From Cognatundibacterium rugosum (GTDB lineage Bacteria > Pseudomonadota > Gammaproteobacteria > Burkholderiales > Burkholderiaceae_D): a stretch of 53,279 nucleotides of DNA. The notes beneath the pieces are model-generated. The model had not been told where the DNA came from and did no database searches. It saw only the letters and a list, made by a program, of their open reading frames with translations. This document shows positions 27,480-36,996 of this stretch, one piece after another. The stretch covers positions 1 through 53,279 of the forward strand of contig NZ_JACOGG010000019.1 of the NCBI RefSeq assembly GCF_014284365.1, in the 5' to 3' direction. The position numbers and the translations under genes are program-made. Each line of letters begins with the position of its first letter. Position 1 is the stretch's first letter.

Positions 27480-28190
27480 TCAGTTGTTTTCTTCCTGGCT
27501 GGCTTTCCATTCTTCAGCCAGCGCACTCGCTTTTTCTACATCAGCGGGCACCATGGATTGCTGCGCGAATTCGCGGAAAACGACAGCATCGCTATAGTCG
27601 CCAGCGAGCTCCATCCATTTATAGCCTTCGACCTGATTTACTTCCATGCCCTTGCCTTTGAAGTACATCAGTCCCAGCTGATACTGCGCGCTGGCATTCC
27701 CTTGATCAGCGGCTTTCTGGAATAAGTCACGGGCTTTGTTATAGTCGAGTGGTACGCCATTGCCAGTCACATACAACACGCCCAGACTGTATTGCGCATC
27801 CGGATAATTCTGTTCTGCTGCCTTATTGAACCAGGAGACAGCGGCATCATAGTCGGGACGTACACCTTTGCCTTTGGCATACATGCGCGCCAGATTGGTT
27901 TGGGCACGCGGATTATTCTGTTCTGCAGATTTAGAGAACCAGGCAAATGCTTTCTCGTAGTCTTCGTCCACGCCTTCCGCATTCAGATACATCAGGCCCA
28001 GGTTGAACTGGGCATCCGCATTGCCTTCTTCCGCCGCTTCCAGAAAGGCTACTGCGGCAGCGGGAAAGTCTTGCTCCTCATACAAAGCAACGCCATCCTC
28101 AAAACTATTGGCATGGGCGAGGTGTAGTGAAAAGCCTGCTGCACATAAGGCAGCTGCGAGGAATAAAGGTTTCAATAGGCGCTTGTTCAT
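27480..28190 (-). CDS. Secreted Sel1-repeat (TPR-like) protein
   Basis: This 236-residue protein has a signal peptide (1-28, ending AHANS) and four to five Sel1-like repeats of about 36 residues. Each has the pattern A-x-LG-x-MY, a GxGV loop and A-x-WF-x-KAA (for example GKGVRPDYDAAVSWFNKAA). Such repeats mediate protein-protein contacts, often in the cell envelope. ATG 28190 is chosen for the signal peptide; the frame is open upstream. It converges on the Sco gene with only eight bases between the stops. Confidence 0.9.
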   Translation of the reverse strand: MNKRLLKPLFLAAALCAAGFSLHLAHANSFEDGVALYEEQDFPAAAVAFLEAAEEGNADAQFNLGLMYLNAEGVDEDYEKAFAWFSKSAEQNNPRAQTNLARMYAKGKGVRPDYDAAVSWFNKAAEQNYPDAQYSLGVLYVTGNGVPLDYNKARDLFQKAADQGNASAQYQLGLMYFKGKGMEVNQVEGYKWMELAGDYSDAVVFREFAQQSMVPADVEKASALAEEWKASQEENN

Positions 28191-28541
28191 GATGGGCCCG
28201 CCAGAAGTCAACTGAGATAATCTATTGTAGTGCGTAAGGGCAAGATGGAGAAGGAAATATATAGTGATGTACGGCAATATTTTGTTAAATATGTTTATTG
28301 AAGGAAATGAGCTTGCTGAGCTTTAATCGTGCAACAAAAGCGATGTCGCTTGTAAAGTGCAAGCAAGCTACAACAGGCCTAGCCTGCACAGAAAAGCATG
28401 CAATGCTGTTTTTACGTTAATTGTCTTGTTATTATCAGGACAGAGTGTGTGATGAAATACAGAAAGGCTGCACGAATTGTTAAACATGCGGCCTGATATT
28501 GCATGCTATCGTGACCCTACTTAACGTCGCCTGGGAAATTT
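28191..28541. other. Intergenic region, divergent promoters expected
   Basis: The genes on both sides diverge, so this 350-bp stretch should hold two promoters. I see no open frame, riboswitch or repeat in it. Confidence 0.4.
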
Positions 28542-30194
28542 ATGTTTGCTTTATTTATCAGACTCTGGATGGTTCAATACTCAGCAAAGCGGTCAGCGCT
28601 GTTGTCAGTTCTGCTATTGTTGAACCTGATGTCGGTCACTTGTTTTGCAGATGATGCGGGTAATAGCCACGTCGCACGAGTGGCTGACGCCAGGTTGCAA
28701 ATATTTAACCGTCAGATATTGACACTCAGAGCCAGTGTATTGGGTATGGTGCCGGAGGACAGGGTGCAACGTGCCCGCGCACGAATTGAACAGCAGCTGG
28801 AAAAACCGGGGCGCCATGAAGTCAGTCTCAGCCACGTGCCGCCTGGCGTTTTAGTGCAGATTGATGGCAGCGGCAGCTTTTATATTGCACCAGAAGATAT
28901 CGATCCATTTCAGCAGGAAACGCTGGACAGTGTGAGCCGACAAGCACAGCAGGCTTTGCAAATGGCGATCAGCGAATATGAGGAAAGCCGCAACCTGCGC
29001 AGTCTGTTGCATGCAGCCTTATATGCGCTGCTCGCGACGCTGGCTTATGCGTGTTTATTGTGGGCAGTCTGGAAGTTGCGCCGTATTGTGATGCGCCGCA
29101 GTCTGAAATTTGCCAACGCAAAACTGGCGGAACTGCATGACGTTGGTTCTGCGCTGATTCAACGTGAGCGTTTGCACTGGCTGATACTGAAAGCCAGCCA
29201 GATGCTGAGCTGGGGTCTTAGCCTGTTACTCAGTTATCAGTGGCTGGGTGTGATGATGTCACTGTTTCCATTCACGCGCCCATGGGGTGAGCATCTGAAT
29301 GCCTATCTGTTCGGTTTGGTGCTCACACTGGTTGGTGCAATCCTGAAAGCGATCCCTGACTTATTTGTCGCAGTGCTGATTTTTGGCTTGGCAAAAATGG
29401 TCACGCATGGCTTAGGCAGATTTTTCGATTTGGTGAAGGAGCGCCAGATTGAGGTGGACTGGCTGGATGCTGATCTGGTGGGGCCGACGCGCAGGATAGT
29501 GACGATTGCGGTCTGGCTGTTTGCGCTGACCATGGCTTATCCGTATCTGCCTGGTTCTGGTACTGAAGCATTTAAAGGGGTGTCGGTTTTGGTTGGCCTG
29601 ATGATTTCACTGGGTGCGTCCAGTTTGGTCGGTCAGGCGGCCAGCGGATTGATCCTGACCTATTCGCGGGTTTATCGCAAAGGTGAATTTATCCGCGTCG
29701 CTGAACATGAAGGCACTATTACTGATCTCGGCATGTTTACCACTCGCATCCGTAATGGCATGGGGGTAGAGCTGACGCTGCCAAATTCTTATGTTCTGAA
29801 TAATGTGACCAAAAATTATTCACGCGTGGTCAGTGGTGATGGTTTTGTGATTGATACCAAAGTCACGATAGGCTATGACACTCCCTGGCGTCAGGTGGAG
29901 GCGATGTTGATTGAGGCTGCCAGCCGCACGCAAGGTGTGCAAACTCATCCGGCCCCAAAAGTGTTTCAGACGGCCTTGTCTGATTTTTACCCTGAATATC
30001 TGCTGATTTGTCATGCTATTCCAACCGAACCACGTCCACGGGCCGAGGTGATCAATCTGCTGCATGCCAATATCCAGGATGTTTTCAATAGCTATGGTGT
30101 GCAGATTATGTCACCGCATTATCTGGGCGACCCCGCCTGTGAAAAAGTGGTACCTAAGCAGGACTGGTATAAGACGCCGGCGAAGTCAGAATAA
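28542..30194 (+). CDS. MscS-family mechanosensitive channel
   Basis: This is a 550-residue member of the larger MscS class. A signal-like N-terminus (to about residue 36) leads into a periplasmic domain of about 120 residues, then several membrane helices. The family core with LGASSLVGQAASGLILTYSR (pore helix and linker) follows, then a cytoplasmic beta domain with VAEHEGTITDLGMFTTRIRNG and LTLPNSYVLNNVTKNYS. It opens on membrane tension to release solutes during osmotic downshock. It is monocistronic, with no clear link to neighbours. Confidence 0.93.
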   Translation: MFALFIRLWMVQYSAKRSALLSVLLLLNLMSVTCFADDAGNSHVARVADARLQIFNRQILTLRASVLGMVPEDRVQRARARIEQQLEKPGRHEVSLSHVPPGVLVQIDGSGSFYIAPEDIDPFQQETLDSVSRQAQQALQMAISEYEESRNLRSLLHAALYALLATLAYACLLWAVWKLRRIVMRRSLKFANAKLAELHDVGSALIQRERLHWLILKASQMLSWGLSLLLSYQWLGVMMSLFPFTRPWGEHLNAYLFGLVLTLVGAILKAIPDLFVAVLIFGLAKMVTHGLGRFFDLVKERQIEVDWLDADLVGPTRRIVTIAVWLFALTMAYPYLPGSGTEAFKGVSVLVGLMISLGASSLVGQAASGLILTYSRVYRKGEFIRVAEHEGTITDLGMFTTRIRNGMGVELTLPNSYVLNNVTKNYSRVVSGDGFVIDTKVTIGYDTPWRQVEAMLIEAASRTQGVQTHPAPKVFQTALSDFYPEYLLICHAIPTEPRPRAEVINLLHANIQDVFNSYGVQIMSPHYLGDPACEKVVPKQDWYKTPAKSE

Positions 30195-30332
30195 ACTGGC
30201 TTATGTCGGTGGGGTCGAATCAAACAGCTTGCCCCACGTCTTGTGGCAGTATTGCGTCAGCGCTTTGCTCGCCTGGTGAATGAAAACGCTACATCCACTG
30301 ATCTTTGCGGCCAGGCGCGTCGTTACGCATGC

Positions 30333-30995
30333 TCAGCCTCCGGTTTCAGTGCTGACCAGGTCCCAGTTGTCTTCATTGTCATAAGCAATCAGCCAGTTAG
30401 CCGCCTGATGCCAGGCCAGTACGCTGGCTGCATGCAGTCTGCCCGGTGTCGGCTTATTGGTGATGTGCGCATGCCGCACAGACCAATGTAATCGGTAGAG
30501 TAAATCCGCCCAGTCCAGCAGATCCGATTTGCTGCGCACGCGTAGTGATACCTGGGTCGTGTGGCCCTCTGTTGCCAATAAATTGTTCGTCAGGTTCAGA
30601 TCCGCTAAACGCTCAGCCCGGTCAGGCATACCTGGAGTGGATTGCAATCCTGTCGCCCATTGCAGGAAGTGCAGCGCGTAATGGCAATGCATGGCAAATT
30701 CTGGCAGTGCAGATGGACTCAGTCCACCCTCTATCCATGACGCCTCCTGTGCTGACAGGCTGTGCCGCAGTTGACGTGCGGTGATCAGTTGGTGGACCAG
30801 TGCCTGCTGCTCAGGCTGGGCCACAAGGCAGCACAGATGAAGTGCCAGCATACGGTCACGTAGTTGTTCCTCGCTGCGCAGCGTAATCTCATCTTCGCTT
30901 TCTATCAGTGGCAATTGCAGATTGATGCGTATACCGCGTTTATGCAAAGTGAGTTCTGACAGTTCTTTGCGTAGTTCTGGAGATTTCATGGTCAT
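30333..30995 (-). CDS. DUF4272-like protein
   Basis: This 220-residue soluble protein contains IESEDEITLRSEEQLRDRMLALHLC and SLSAQEASWIEGG. These resemble the start and middle of DUF4272 proteins, whose function is unknown. There is no signal peptide or catalytic motif. It is convergent with the MscS gene, and the 140 bases between them carry only a weak gtgggg / ccccac stem. Confidence 0.7.
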   Translation of the reverse strand: MTMKSPELRKELSELTLHKRGIRINLQLPLIESEDEITLRSEEQLRDRMLALHLCCLVAQPEQQALVHQLITARQLRHSLSAQEASWIEGGLSPSALPEFAMHCHYALHFLQWATGLQSTPGMPDRAERLADLNLTNNLLATEGHTTQVSLRVRSKSDLLDWADLLYRLHWSVRHAHITNKPTPGRLHAASVLAWHQAANWLIAYDNEDNWDLVSTETGG

Positions 30996-31095
30996 GCAGG
31001 AGAAAATGGGTGCGGAATTGTACCAGTCTCTGCCTGCATGAATAAGGGAAGTACTGCTGATTTTCTTTCCGTGTTACTACAGAAGTCTGCTTGGT

Positions 31096-31443
31096 TCAGG
31101 ACACTGCTTTACGACGTGACATGAGCATAATCAGCCCGGCAAGGATCAGGAAGGGCAGCAACAGGGGGGCCAGCGCAAAACAGACTGCCAGGACGACTGC
31201 GGCAAATACCAGAACCATGACCGCCGACAGACTGGCAAAAACCAAACCTGTAATTAGCAAGGCAAAAAAACTTGCACCCAAACCTAGCAGAATGCCAAAA
31301 AAACCTAAGCTCCAGCCGACGATACCACCGACTTCTTCATCATTCCAGACGATATGGGTTTCCGGTGAAAATTGGAAAATGAATGCGAGGATGGCGGCGC
31401 AAGTCAGGATGCCAAATGCAATGTATGTTTTTTTCGTTTTCAT
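31096..31443 (-). CDS. Small membrane protein, hypothetical
   Basis: This 115-residue protein has a hydrophobic N-terminal helix (residues 7-22) and a long hydrophobic C-terminal half that would form two to three membrane spans, ending in basic SRRKAVS. ATG 31443 is favoured by the ribosome site GAGGAG eight bases upstream; the frame extends to 31599 but that part is polar and unlikely. No family recognised. Confidence 0.75.
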   Translation of the reverse strand: MKTKKTYIAFGILTCAAILAFIFQFSPETHIVWNDEEVGGIVGWSLGFFGILLGLGASFFALLITGLVFASLSAVMVLVFAAVVLAVCFALAPLLLPFLILAGLIMLMSRRKAVS

Positions 31444-31843
31444 GAGTGTGCTCCTCGTACTGAATGTGGATGAACGGGCGTTGTTTTTTGTTGATGCAGG
31501 CATCTTAGTTGGCAATATGTGGTTGCTCAATTGCCTTGCGACAGAATGTATAAATGAAGGGATGGACGGAAAAAACATAATTCTTAACAGCAACACCATG
31601 TTTCCATGGCAGTTTTTATATTGTTGCTGATTAAAGTGGTAAGCAAAGTTTGCGTATCATTAAAACTGCGTGGTTTTTCTCTCTCAGGTCTGGAAACTGA
31701 TTTAAATTTCCTATTGGAAATTTCCTCTTGGAAAAACTATTATTCCCGTATGGAAACTAATCTGGCGCTCAACTGGCTGTTGTAAGGCTAAAGCGCAATT
31801 TGGTTTTTGTTTATTTTTCATCGGGAATAAAAGGCAAACCATC

Positions 31844-32242
31844 ATGAAAATTCAGACCTTAGCTATTACCGTCGCAACTGCTTTGATCGCGCTGGCAGCA
31901 GCCGGACGGGCATCTGCCAATGATGGACGTATCTCTTTCAGTGGCGCGGTGACTACAGCGACATGTCATGTGCAGGCTGCAAATAATAGTCAGGCTGTTT
32001 CGTACAATCAGTGTCACTCTTCCATTACGCAAGTGAAGACGACTGCAGAAGTGTTGCCGTTCGAGGGGCAGACTGTGCAAGTTGGCGGGATGAGCAAAAT
32101 AAGTGATCAGGCAACCCCACCGATGCTGCGTACTCAGGTCTCTTTGCAAGGAGGTCAGGCGCAGTGGCCTCGTGTTGCGGAAATGCTGGATAAATATCCG
32201 GGTTCGAAAGCGAATATTTTGGTGACAACAGAGTACCAATAA
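31844..32242 (+). CDS. Short fimbrial-subunit-like secreted protein
   Basis: This 132-residue protein has a signal peptide (1-25, ending ASA). Its mature start GRISFSGAVTTATCHV copies the beginning of type 1 fimbrial subunits, and the end NILVTTEYQ resembles the beta-strand end of pilins. It is shorter than normal and the middle does not match, so it may be a minor subunit, an anchor or a degenerate copy. A terminator follows at 32327, so it is separate from the main operon. Confidence 0.75.
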   Translation: MKIQTLAITVATALIALAAAGRASANDGRISFSGAVTTATCHVQAANNSQAVSYNQCHSSITQVKTTAEVLPFEGQTVQVGGMSKISDQATPPMLRTQVSLQGGQAQWPRVAEMLDKYPGSKANILVTTEYQ

Positions 32243-32812
32243 TTTCCGAAGACTTTCTCAAGAATTGATCAATTAATCTTACGAAACTGCAGCCTTTCAT
32301 GTAGTTGTACAGGTTCTGGCGGATACAGGCCGGTCATGCAAATTTGCTGACCGGCCTTTTTGCTTTGTAATGTGTTAGGAGCACCACGTTCAAAACTTCA
32401 GCTTGTTCGCGCCGAGTTCATTGTTGGCTGCATAAGTTTGGTGAAATAAAGAAAATTAAAATTCTTTATGGAAAATATTTAATTTCCATTGTGAAATTTT
32501 TAACAACAGCTAACATTTTTAACGCGTAAATTTAACATTTGATGACATACCCTGTTTTCTTGACAACCTATACTTTGTCCGCGGACTTCAAAAGTGTGGT
32601 GCAGAAAAATTACCGGCAAGCTTGGGTGTTAGTGGGTAAGGGATATACAGAGTTTTTGTTAATTTACCCTTTGCATATGAATTGAAAAGTATGGCATGTC
32701 AGGCTGCAGGTGAGCATGCTGATTGATTGGATTGGCATCCTGTGTTTCACATACTTCTGATTTCGTGACTTTGTTTTTTTGTGACATCCACTGAATGAAA
32801 GGTATGACTGAT
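32243..32812. other. Intergenic region, A+T-rich, before the main fimbrial operon
   Basis: No gene is visible. After the terminator at 32327-32362 the stretch is A+T-rich with TTTCCAT / ATGGAAA elements near 32466-32490. It should contain the promoter of the fimbrial operon. No invertible element with clear inverted repeats was seen, so phase variation by inversion is not indicated. Confidence 0.45.
32327..32362 (+). terminator. Terminator after the first fimbrial-like gene
   Basis: AGGCCGGTCA and TGACCGGCCT form a perfect 10-bp stem around an 11-base loop and are followed by TTTTTGC. Confidence 0.9.
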
Positions 32813-33367
32813 ATGAAACTCAAATCTACATTACTGCCAGCTATGACCGCCGCGACGGTCAGTATGCTGGCATTGTTGCCGGGTACCGCTTCCGCGATCG
32901 ACGGCACAATTAATATCACCGGCAAGGTGACTGCATCGACGTGCAATATTAATGGTGCAACCTCTCCGGTCACGATTAATGTGGCATTGCCTACGGTATC
33001 GACTGCTGCTTTGCCGAGTGCAGGCAGTGTCGCAGGGCGTACACCGTTCACCATTGCGCTTACAAACTGCTCTGCATCGATGACAAAAGCACAGACCTAT
33101 TTTGAGCCTGGTCCCACCGTCAATGCAAGCAGTAATAACCTGATCCTGCAAGGCGCCGGTGTTGCAGCCAATGTCGAACTGCAATTGCTGAACGCAGATG
33201 CCAGCAAAATTTTACTGGGCAATCCATTGGCAACACAAAATAGCCAAATCGGAAATGTGACATCGGGCTCAGGTACGCTGAACTACTTTGCCCAATATGT
33301 CGCGACGGGTGCATCAGGTGCAGGTTCAGCTAACAGCAGCGTGACTTTCACGATGATTTATCAGTGA
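32813..33367 (+). CDS. Major fimbrial subunit (type 1 pilin family)
   Basis: This is a 184-residue pilin. A signal peptide (MKLKSTLLPAM... to TASA) is followed by INITGKVTASTCNIN, the usual donor-strand start with the first disulfide cysteine. The second cysteine is in IALTNCS, and the protein ends NSSVTFTMIYQ with the aromatic C-terminus recognised by the chaperone. Two in-frame ATGs lie six and three codons earlier; 32813 fits the GAAAGG site and the signal peptide best. It is the first gene of the chaperone-usher operon. Confidence 0.92.
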   Translation: MKLKSTLLPAMTAATVSMLALLPGTASAIDGTINITGKVTASTCNINGATSPVTINVALPTVSTAALPSAGSVAGRTPFTIALTNCSASMTKAQTYFEPGPTVNASSNNLILQGAGVAANVELQLLNADASKILLGNPLATQNSQIGNVTSGSGTLNYFAQYVATGASGAGSANSSVTFTMIYQ

Positions 33368-33554
33368 TTCCACTGATACGGGGAAGGGCTGCTGTCAGAG
33401 TCACTGACCTGTGCACGGTAGGCTGCGGCGAAGTGTGTCGCAGCCAGTATTGCAGTTTGATCGCTGAGCTTGTGAATGTGCTCAGCCACACATGTACGCA
33501 GATGAGTGCCGTGATTCTGAGGTACATATTTCAGTTTTATCACAGTTAGTCATC

Positions 33555-34313
33555 ATGAAAAATTCATTATTCCGTTCTTCTGTTCAACTGATACTGTTCG
33601 TACTGGGTATACAGGTATTGTCTGCAGCGCAAGCCGGTGTCGTGGTCGGTGCTACACGCGTGATTTTTCGTGAGTCAGATCAGGAGGCGACGGTCAGGCT
33701 TAGTAATGAGGGTGAGTATCCGGCATTGGTTGAAGCATGGATGGACAACGGAGATGCCAGTGTAACGCCGGATAAGGTGACGACCCCATTTACGCTGACT
33801 CCCCCTCTGTTCCGTATGGAGCCACATCGCGGTCAGACGCTGCGTATGCTGTATACGCGCGAACCCTTGCCACAGGATAGGGAATCGGTATTCTGGCTAA
33901 ATGTATTGGAAATTCCGCCGGCTCCGAAGCAAGCGGAAGGGGAAGTAAAGAATATGTTGCAGTTCGCATTTCGCTCCCGTATTAAAGTTTTTTTTCGTCC
34001 TAAATCACTTACTTCCAGCGTCATTAAAGCCCCGGAACAATTGCGCTGGAACTGGGTCGCTGACGGTGCCGGCAGTGTTTGTATGCTGGAGGCGGATAAT
34101 CCGACTGCATTTCACATCACTATCAATGCGCTGGAAATTAAAACATCCAGTCAGCGCATACAGGCGGATAGCGGCATGGTCGCCCCATTTTCCAAAATGC
34201 GTTTTGCAATGAAGGGCTTGACCTCATGTAAGCCAGCGAACGCCGATATCAGCTTTAGCATCATCAACGATTATGGCGGTACAACTGCTTATTCCGGGGT
34301 TGTCCATGAATAA
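33555..34313 (+). CDS. Fimbrial chaperone (PapD family)
   Basis: This 252-residue periplasmic chaperone has a signal peptide (about 1-27, ending AQA) and then VVVGATRVIFRESDQEATVRLSN. The G1-strand and subunit-binding residues appear as FRMEPHRGQTLRML, and the family signature as ESVFWLNVLEIPP. It caps pilins by donor-strand complementation and delivers them to the usher. ATG 33555 lies just after a 190-bp gap from the pilin gene; the end overlaps the usher start by eight bases. Confidence 0.95.
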   Translation: MKNSLFRSSVQLILFVLGIQVLSAAQAGVVVGATRVIFRESDQEATVRLSNEGEYPALVEAWMDNGDASVTPDKVTTPFTLTPPLFRMEPHRGQTLRMLYTREPLPQDRESVFWLNVLEIPPAPKQAEGEVKNMLQFAFRSRIKVFFRPKSLTSSVIKAPEQLRWNWVADGAGSVCMLEADNPTAFHITINALEIKTSSQRIQADSGMVAPFSKMRFAMKGLTSCKPANADISFSIINDYGGTTAYSGVVHE

Positions 34314-36996
34314 TTTCATCAGCTACCCGTTCAGAGCACCGCAGCATGTTGGTCGCTCATTGCCTTATTCGTGCAGAGTATTGGCGCTGGGATTGATGCT
34401 GGCGCTGATTCAAGGGACGGTGTGGGCTGATACTACAACTGCGACTGATGCGGCTTCCTCAAACGCTAACGCAGAAATAAAGCGAGCAGATCGTCATGCG
34501 GGCGAAACCTTTAATCCCGCCTTCTTGAGTGGTAGCAGTGGCATTTTTGATTTGAGCCGCTTTGAGCGTGGTAACGTCGTTCTGCCCGGCACTTATCGGG
34601 TCGATGTGTTTATTAATGAGCGCTGGATGGGCATCATGACGGTTATATTTCGCAGTAATGACCCCGGCACGAATGCACACGCCTGCCTGTCCAGAGAATT
34701 GTTGTTACGGGGTGACGTCAATTTCGAGAAGCTGCAAACACAAGCCGTCAAAGAGCTGGCCTCGCCGTCTTCCTGTGTCAGTTTGCAAAGCTTGCTGCCT
34801 GAGGCCAGCGAACGCTTTGACAGTGCTGATCAGCGCCTTGATCTTACTATCCCTCAGGCTGCGCAAAACAAGGTTCCCAGAGCTTATGTGAATCCCGAGC
34901 TCTGGGATCGCGGTGTGACAGCTGCCAGCCTGAACTACACGCTCAATAGCTACCGGACCGAAGTGCAGGGTGTTTCTCAGAATAATCATTTTCTGGGTTT
35001 GGAGGCTGGCTTCAATTGGGATCGCTGGCGTTTTCGCCAGAATTCTGCACTGAGCTGGCAGAGTGGTGGTGTCAACGGTTCGCGCCATGCCTGGCAGCAT
35101 ATGGCCAGCTACGTACAGACCAGCTTACCGGACTGGAATGCGCAAGTGACGCTGGGCGACAGTTATACCTCCAATGATTTGTTTGATGCGATATCTATCC
35201 GTGGTGTGCAAGTCGGGTCAGATGACCGTATGCTGCCCGGTTCCATGCGCGGTTTTGCACCTGTAGTCAGGGGTGTGGCGGAAAGTAATGCCAAAGTAAC
35301 AGTGCGCCAGCGCGGCAACCTGATTTATGAAACGACGGTCTCTGCAGGACCATTTGAAATTAAAGATTTGTATGCCACTGGCTATGGCGGTGACCTGCAG
35401 GTGACTGTGACGGAAGCCGATGGCAGGCAACGTAACTTCAGTGTGCCGTATGCCAATGTAGCGCAGTTATTACGGCCTGGTGTCAGTCGGTTCAATGTAG
35501 CGGCAGGGCGGTTACAGCAAGCTGGCCTGGTGGAATCCGTCAATCTGGTACAGGCGACAGTACAACATGGACTCAGCAATCAATGGACTGCGTATGGTGG
35601 GTTTGCTGCGACACCCGCGTATCGGTCCGTATTGGGAGGCGTTGCCGTGAATACCGACGCAGGTGCCTTGGGTGTTGATCTGACTCATTCTGAAGCTGAG
35701 CTGCCCGCCACCAGTCGCCAAAGCGGCAGCAGTCTGCGCCTCTCATATAATCTGAGTCTGCCGACGGTAGATACCAATCTCGCGATTGCTGCGTATCGCT
35801 ACTCTACCAGTGGGTTTCTGAATCTGACCGATGCATCCTTGTTGCGCGATAGTCTCTTGCGTGGCTTGCCCCCCTCACTGGATCGCAGTCGTAACCGTTT
35901 TAGTGTCTCGCTGAATCAGCGCCTGGGGAATCAGTTTGGTACCGTGTATGTGATGGGGACGACGCAAAGTTACTGGAATCGTCCTGGTAACGATACACAG
36001 TTTCAAATTGGCTATAACAATCATCTCGGTCGATTGAATTACAACCTGTCGGTCACACGTAGTAAAGATGTGTTCTCAAATAAGTATATCAATCAGTTTT
36101 ATGCAGGCATATCGCTGCCTTTGGATGATGAAGGCGGCCACGCTAAGAATGTAAGCGCCAGTCTGACATCGAGTCAGCCGGGCGGTAGTGCCGCGCTCGC
36201 CAGCTTCAATGCAACGGCAGGAGAGCAGAACGAGTTTACCTATAGCGCCAGTCTGTTAAATGACCGCAATGCCGGAAGCGCTGTGAATGCTACCGGCGAA
36301 TACCGTGGACCGTATGCACGCCTGGCAGTCAGTGCTGGTAAAGGTAGAAATTACTCCCAGCAATCGATGACCATCGCAGGTTCTATGGTTTTGCATGAGG
36401 GCGGTTTACTATTGGGGCAAAGTCTGGGAGAGACCATAGGCATCGTTGAGGCTCCGGGCGCTGCGGGTGCCGAAATCAGTTATGCCAATGGCGTTCGTCT
36501 GAATCAACAGGGATTTGCGATTGTGCCCTATATGACGCCGTTTGTAAGTAATACTATCGAAGTCAATCCTAAAGGCTTGCCGCTGGATGTGCAGTTCGAG
36601 GCAACGACGCAAGAAATAGCACCCTATGCAGGCGCTATCGTCAAAATGCGCTTCAAAACCAGTCATCAGCGCATGGCGATTATCCAATCCGCCTTGCCTG
36701 ATGGCACGCCTATACCTTTCGGTGCACAGGTCACTGATCAATCGCAACAGTCAGTCGGTATCGTCAGCCAGGGCGGACGCATTTTTGCTCACTTACCCTC
36801 AGCACGCGGTCAATTGCAAGTCAGCTGGATCAGAGATGATCTGGAAGATGGTTGTACCCTGCAATACCAGGTGGCAGAACAAAATAAAGTCAGCAGCCCT
36901 GGCACCGCCTATGAGCTGATTCGAACTACCTGTTTGCCTAAGGATTTTGCCTACGCAAAAGTAGCAGATAGCAAACCAGCAGGAGTAAGGCCATGA
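34306..36996 (+). CDS. Fimbrial outer-membrane usher (FimD/PapC family)
   Basis: This 896-residue usher has a signal peptide (ending VWA) and an N-terminal chaperone-binding domain from FNPAFLSG to the CVSLQSLLPE cysteine. The 24-strand barrel contains the plug (QRGNLIYETTVSAGPFEIKDL) and the family signature DLQVTVTEADG, and two C-terminal beta-sandwich domains end near residue 880 (DDLEDGCTLQY). It secretes and polymerises the pilins across the outer membrane. The ATG overlaps the chaperone gene and the stop overlaps the adhesin gene. Confidence 0.96.
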   Translation: MNNFISYPFRAPQHVGRSLPYSCRVLALGLMLALIQGTVWADTTTATDAASSNANAEIKRADRHAGETFNPAFLSGSSGIFDLSRFERGNVVLPGTYRVDVFINERWMGIMTVIFRSNDPGTNAHACLSRELLLRGDVNFEKLQTQAVKELASPSSCVSLQSLLPEASERFDSADQRLDLTIPQAAQNKVPRAYVNPELWDRGVTAASLNYTLNSYRTEVQGVSQNNHFLGLEAGFNWDRWRFRQNSALSWQSGGVNGSRHAWQHMASYVQTSLPDWNAQVTLGDSYTSNDLFDAISIRGVQVGSDDRMLPGSMRGFAPVVRGVAESNAKVTVRQRGNLIYETTVSAGPFEIKDLYATGYGGDLQVTVTEADGRQRNFSVPYANVAQLLRPGVSRFNVAAGRLQQAGLVESVNLVQATVQHGLSNQWTAYGGFAATPAYRSVLGGVAVNTDAGALGVDLTHSEAELPATSRQSGSSLRLSYNLSLPTVDTNLAIAAYRYSTSGFLNLTDASLLRDSLLRGLPPSLDRSRNRFSVSLNQRLGNQFGTVYVMGTTQSYWNRPGNDTQFQIGYNNHLGRLNYNLSVTRSKDVFSNKYINQFYAGISLPLDDEGGHAKNVSASLTSSQPGGSAALASFNATAGEQNEFTYSASLLNDRNAGSAVNATGEYRGPYARLAVSAGKGRNYSQQSMTIAGSMVLHEGGLLLGQSLGETIGIVEAPGAAGAEISYANGVRLNQQGFAIVPYMTPFVSNTIEVNPKGLPLDVQFEATTQEIAPYAGAIVKMRFKTSHQRMAIIQSALPDGTPIPFGAQVTDQSQQSVGIVSQGGRIFAHLPSARGQLQVSWIRDDLEDGCTLQYQVAEQNKVSSPGTAYELIRTTCLPKDFAYAKVADSKPAGVRP

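Noticed and set aside
32243..32812. Invertible fimbrial promoter
   Set aside because: No pair of inverted repeats flanking a promoter and no fimbrial recombinase gene is present nearby.
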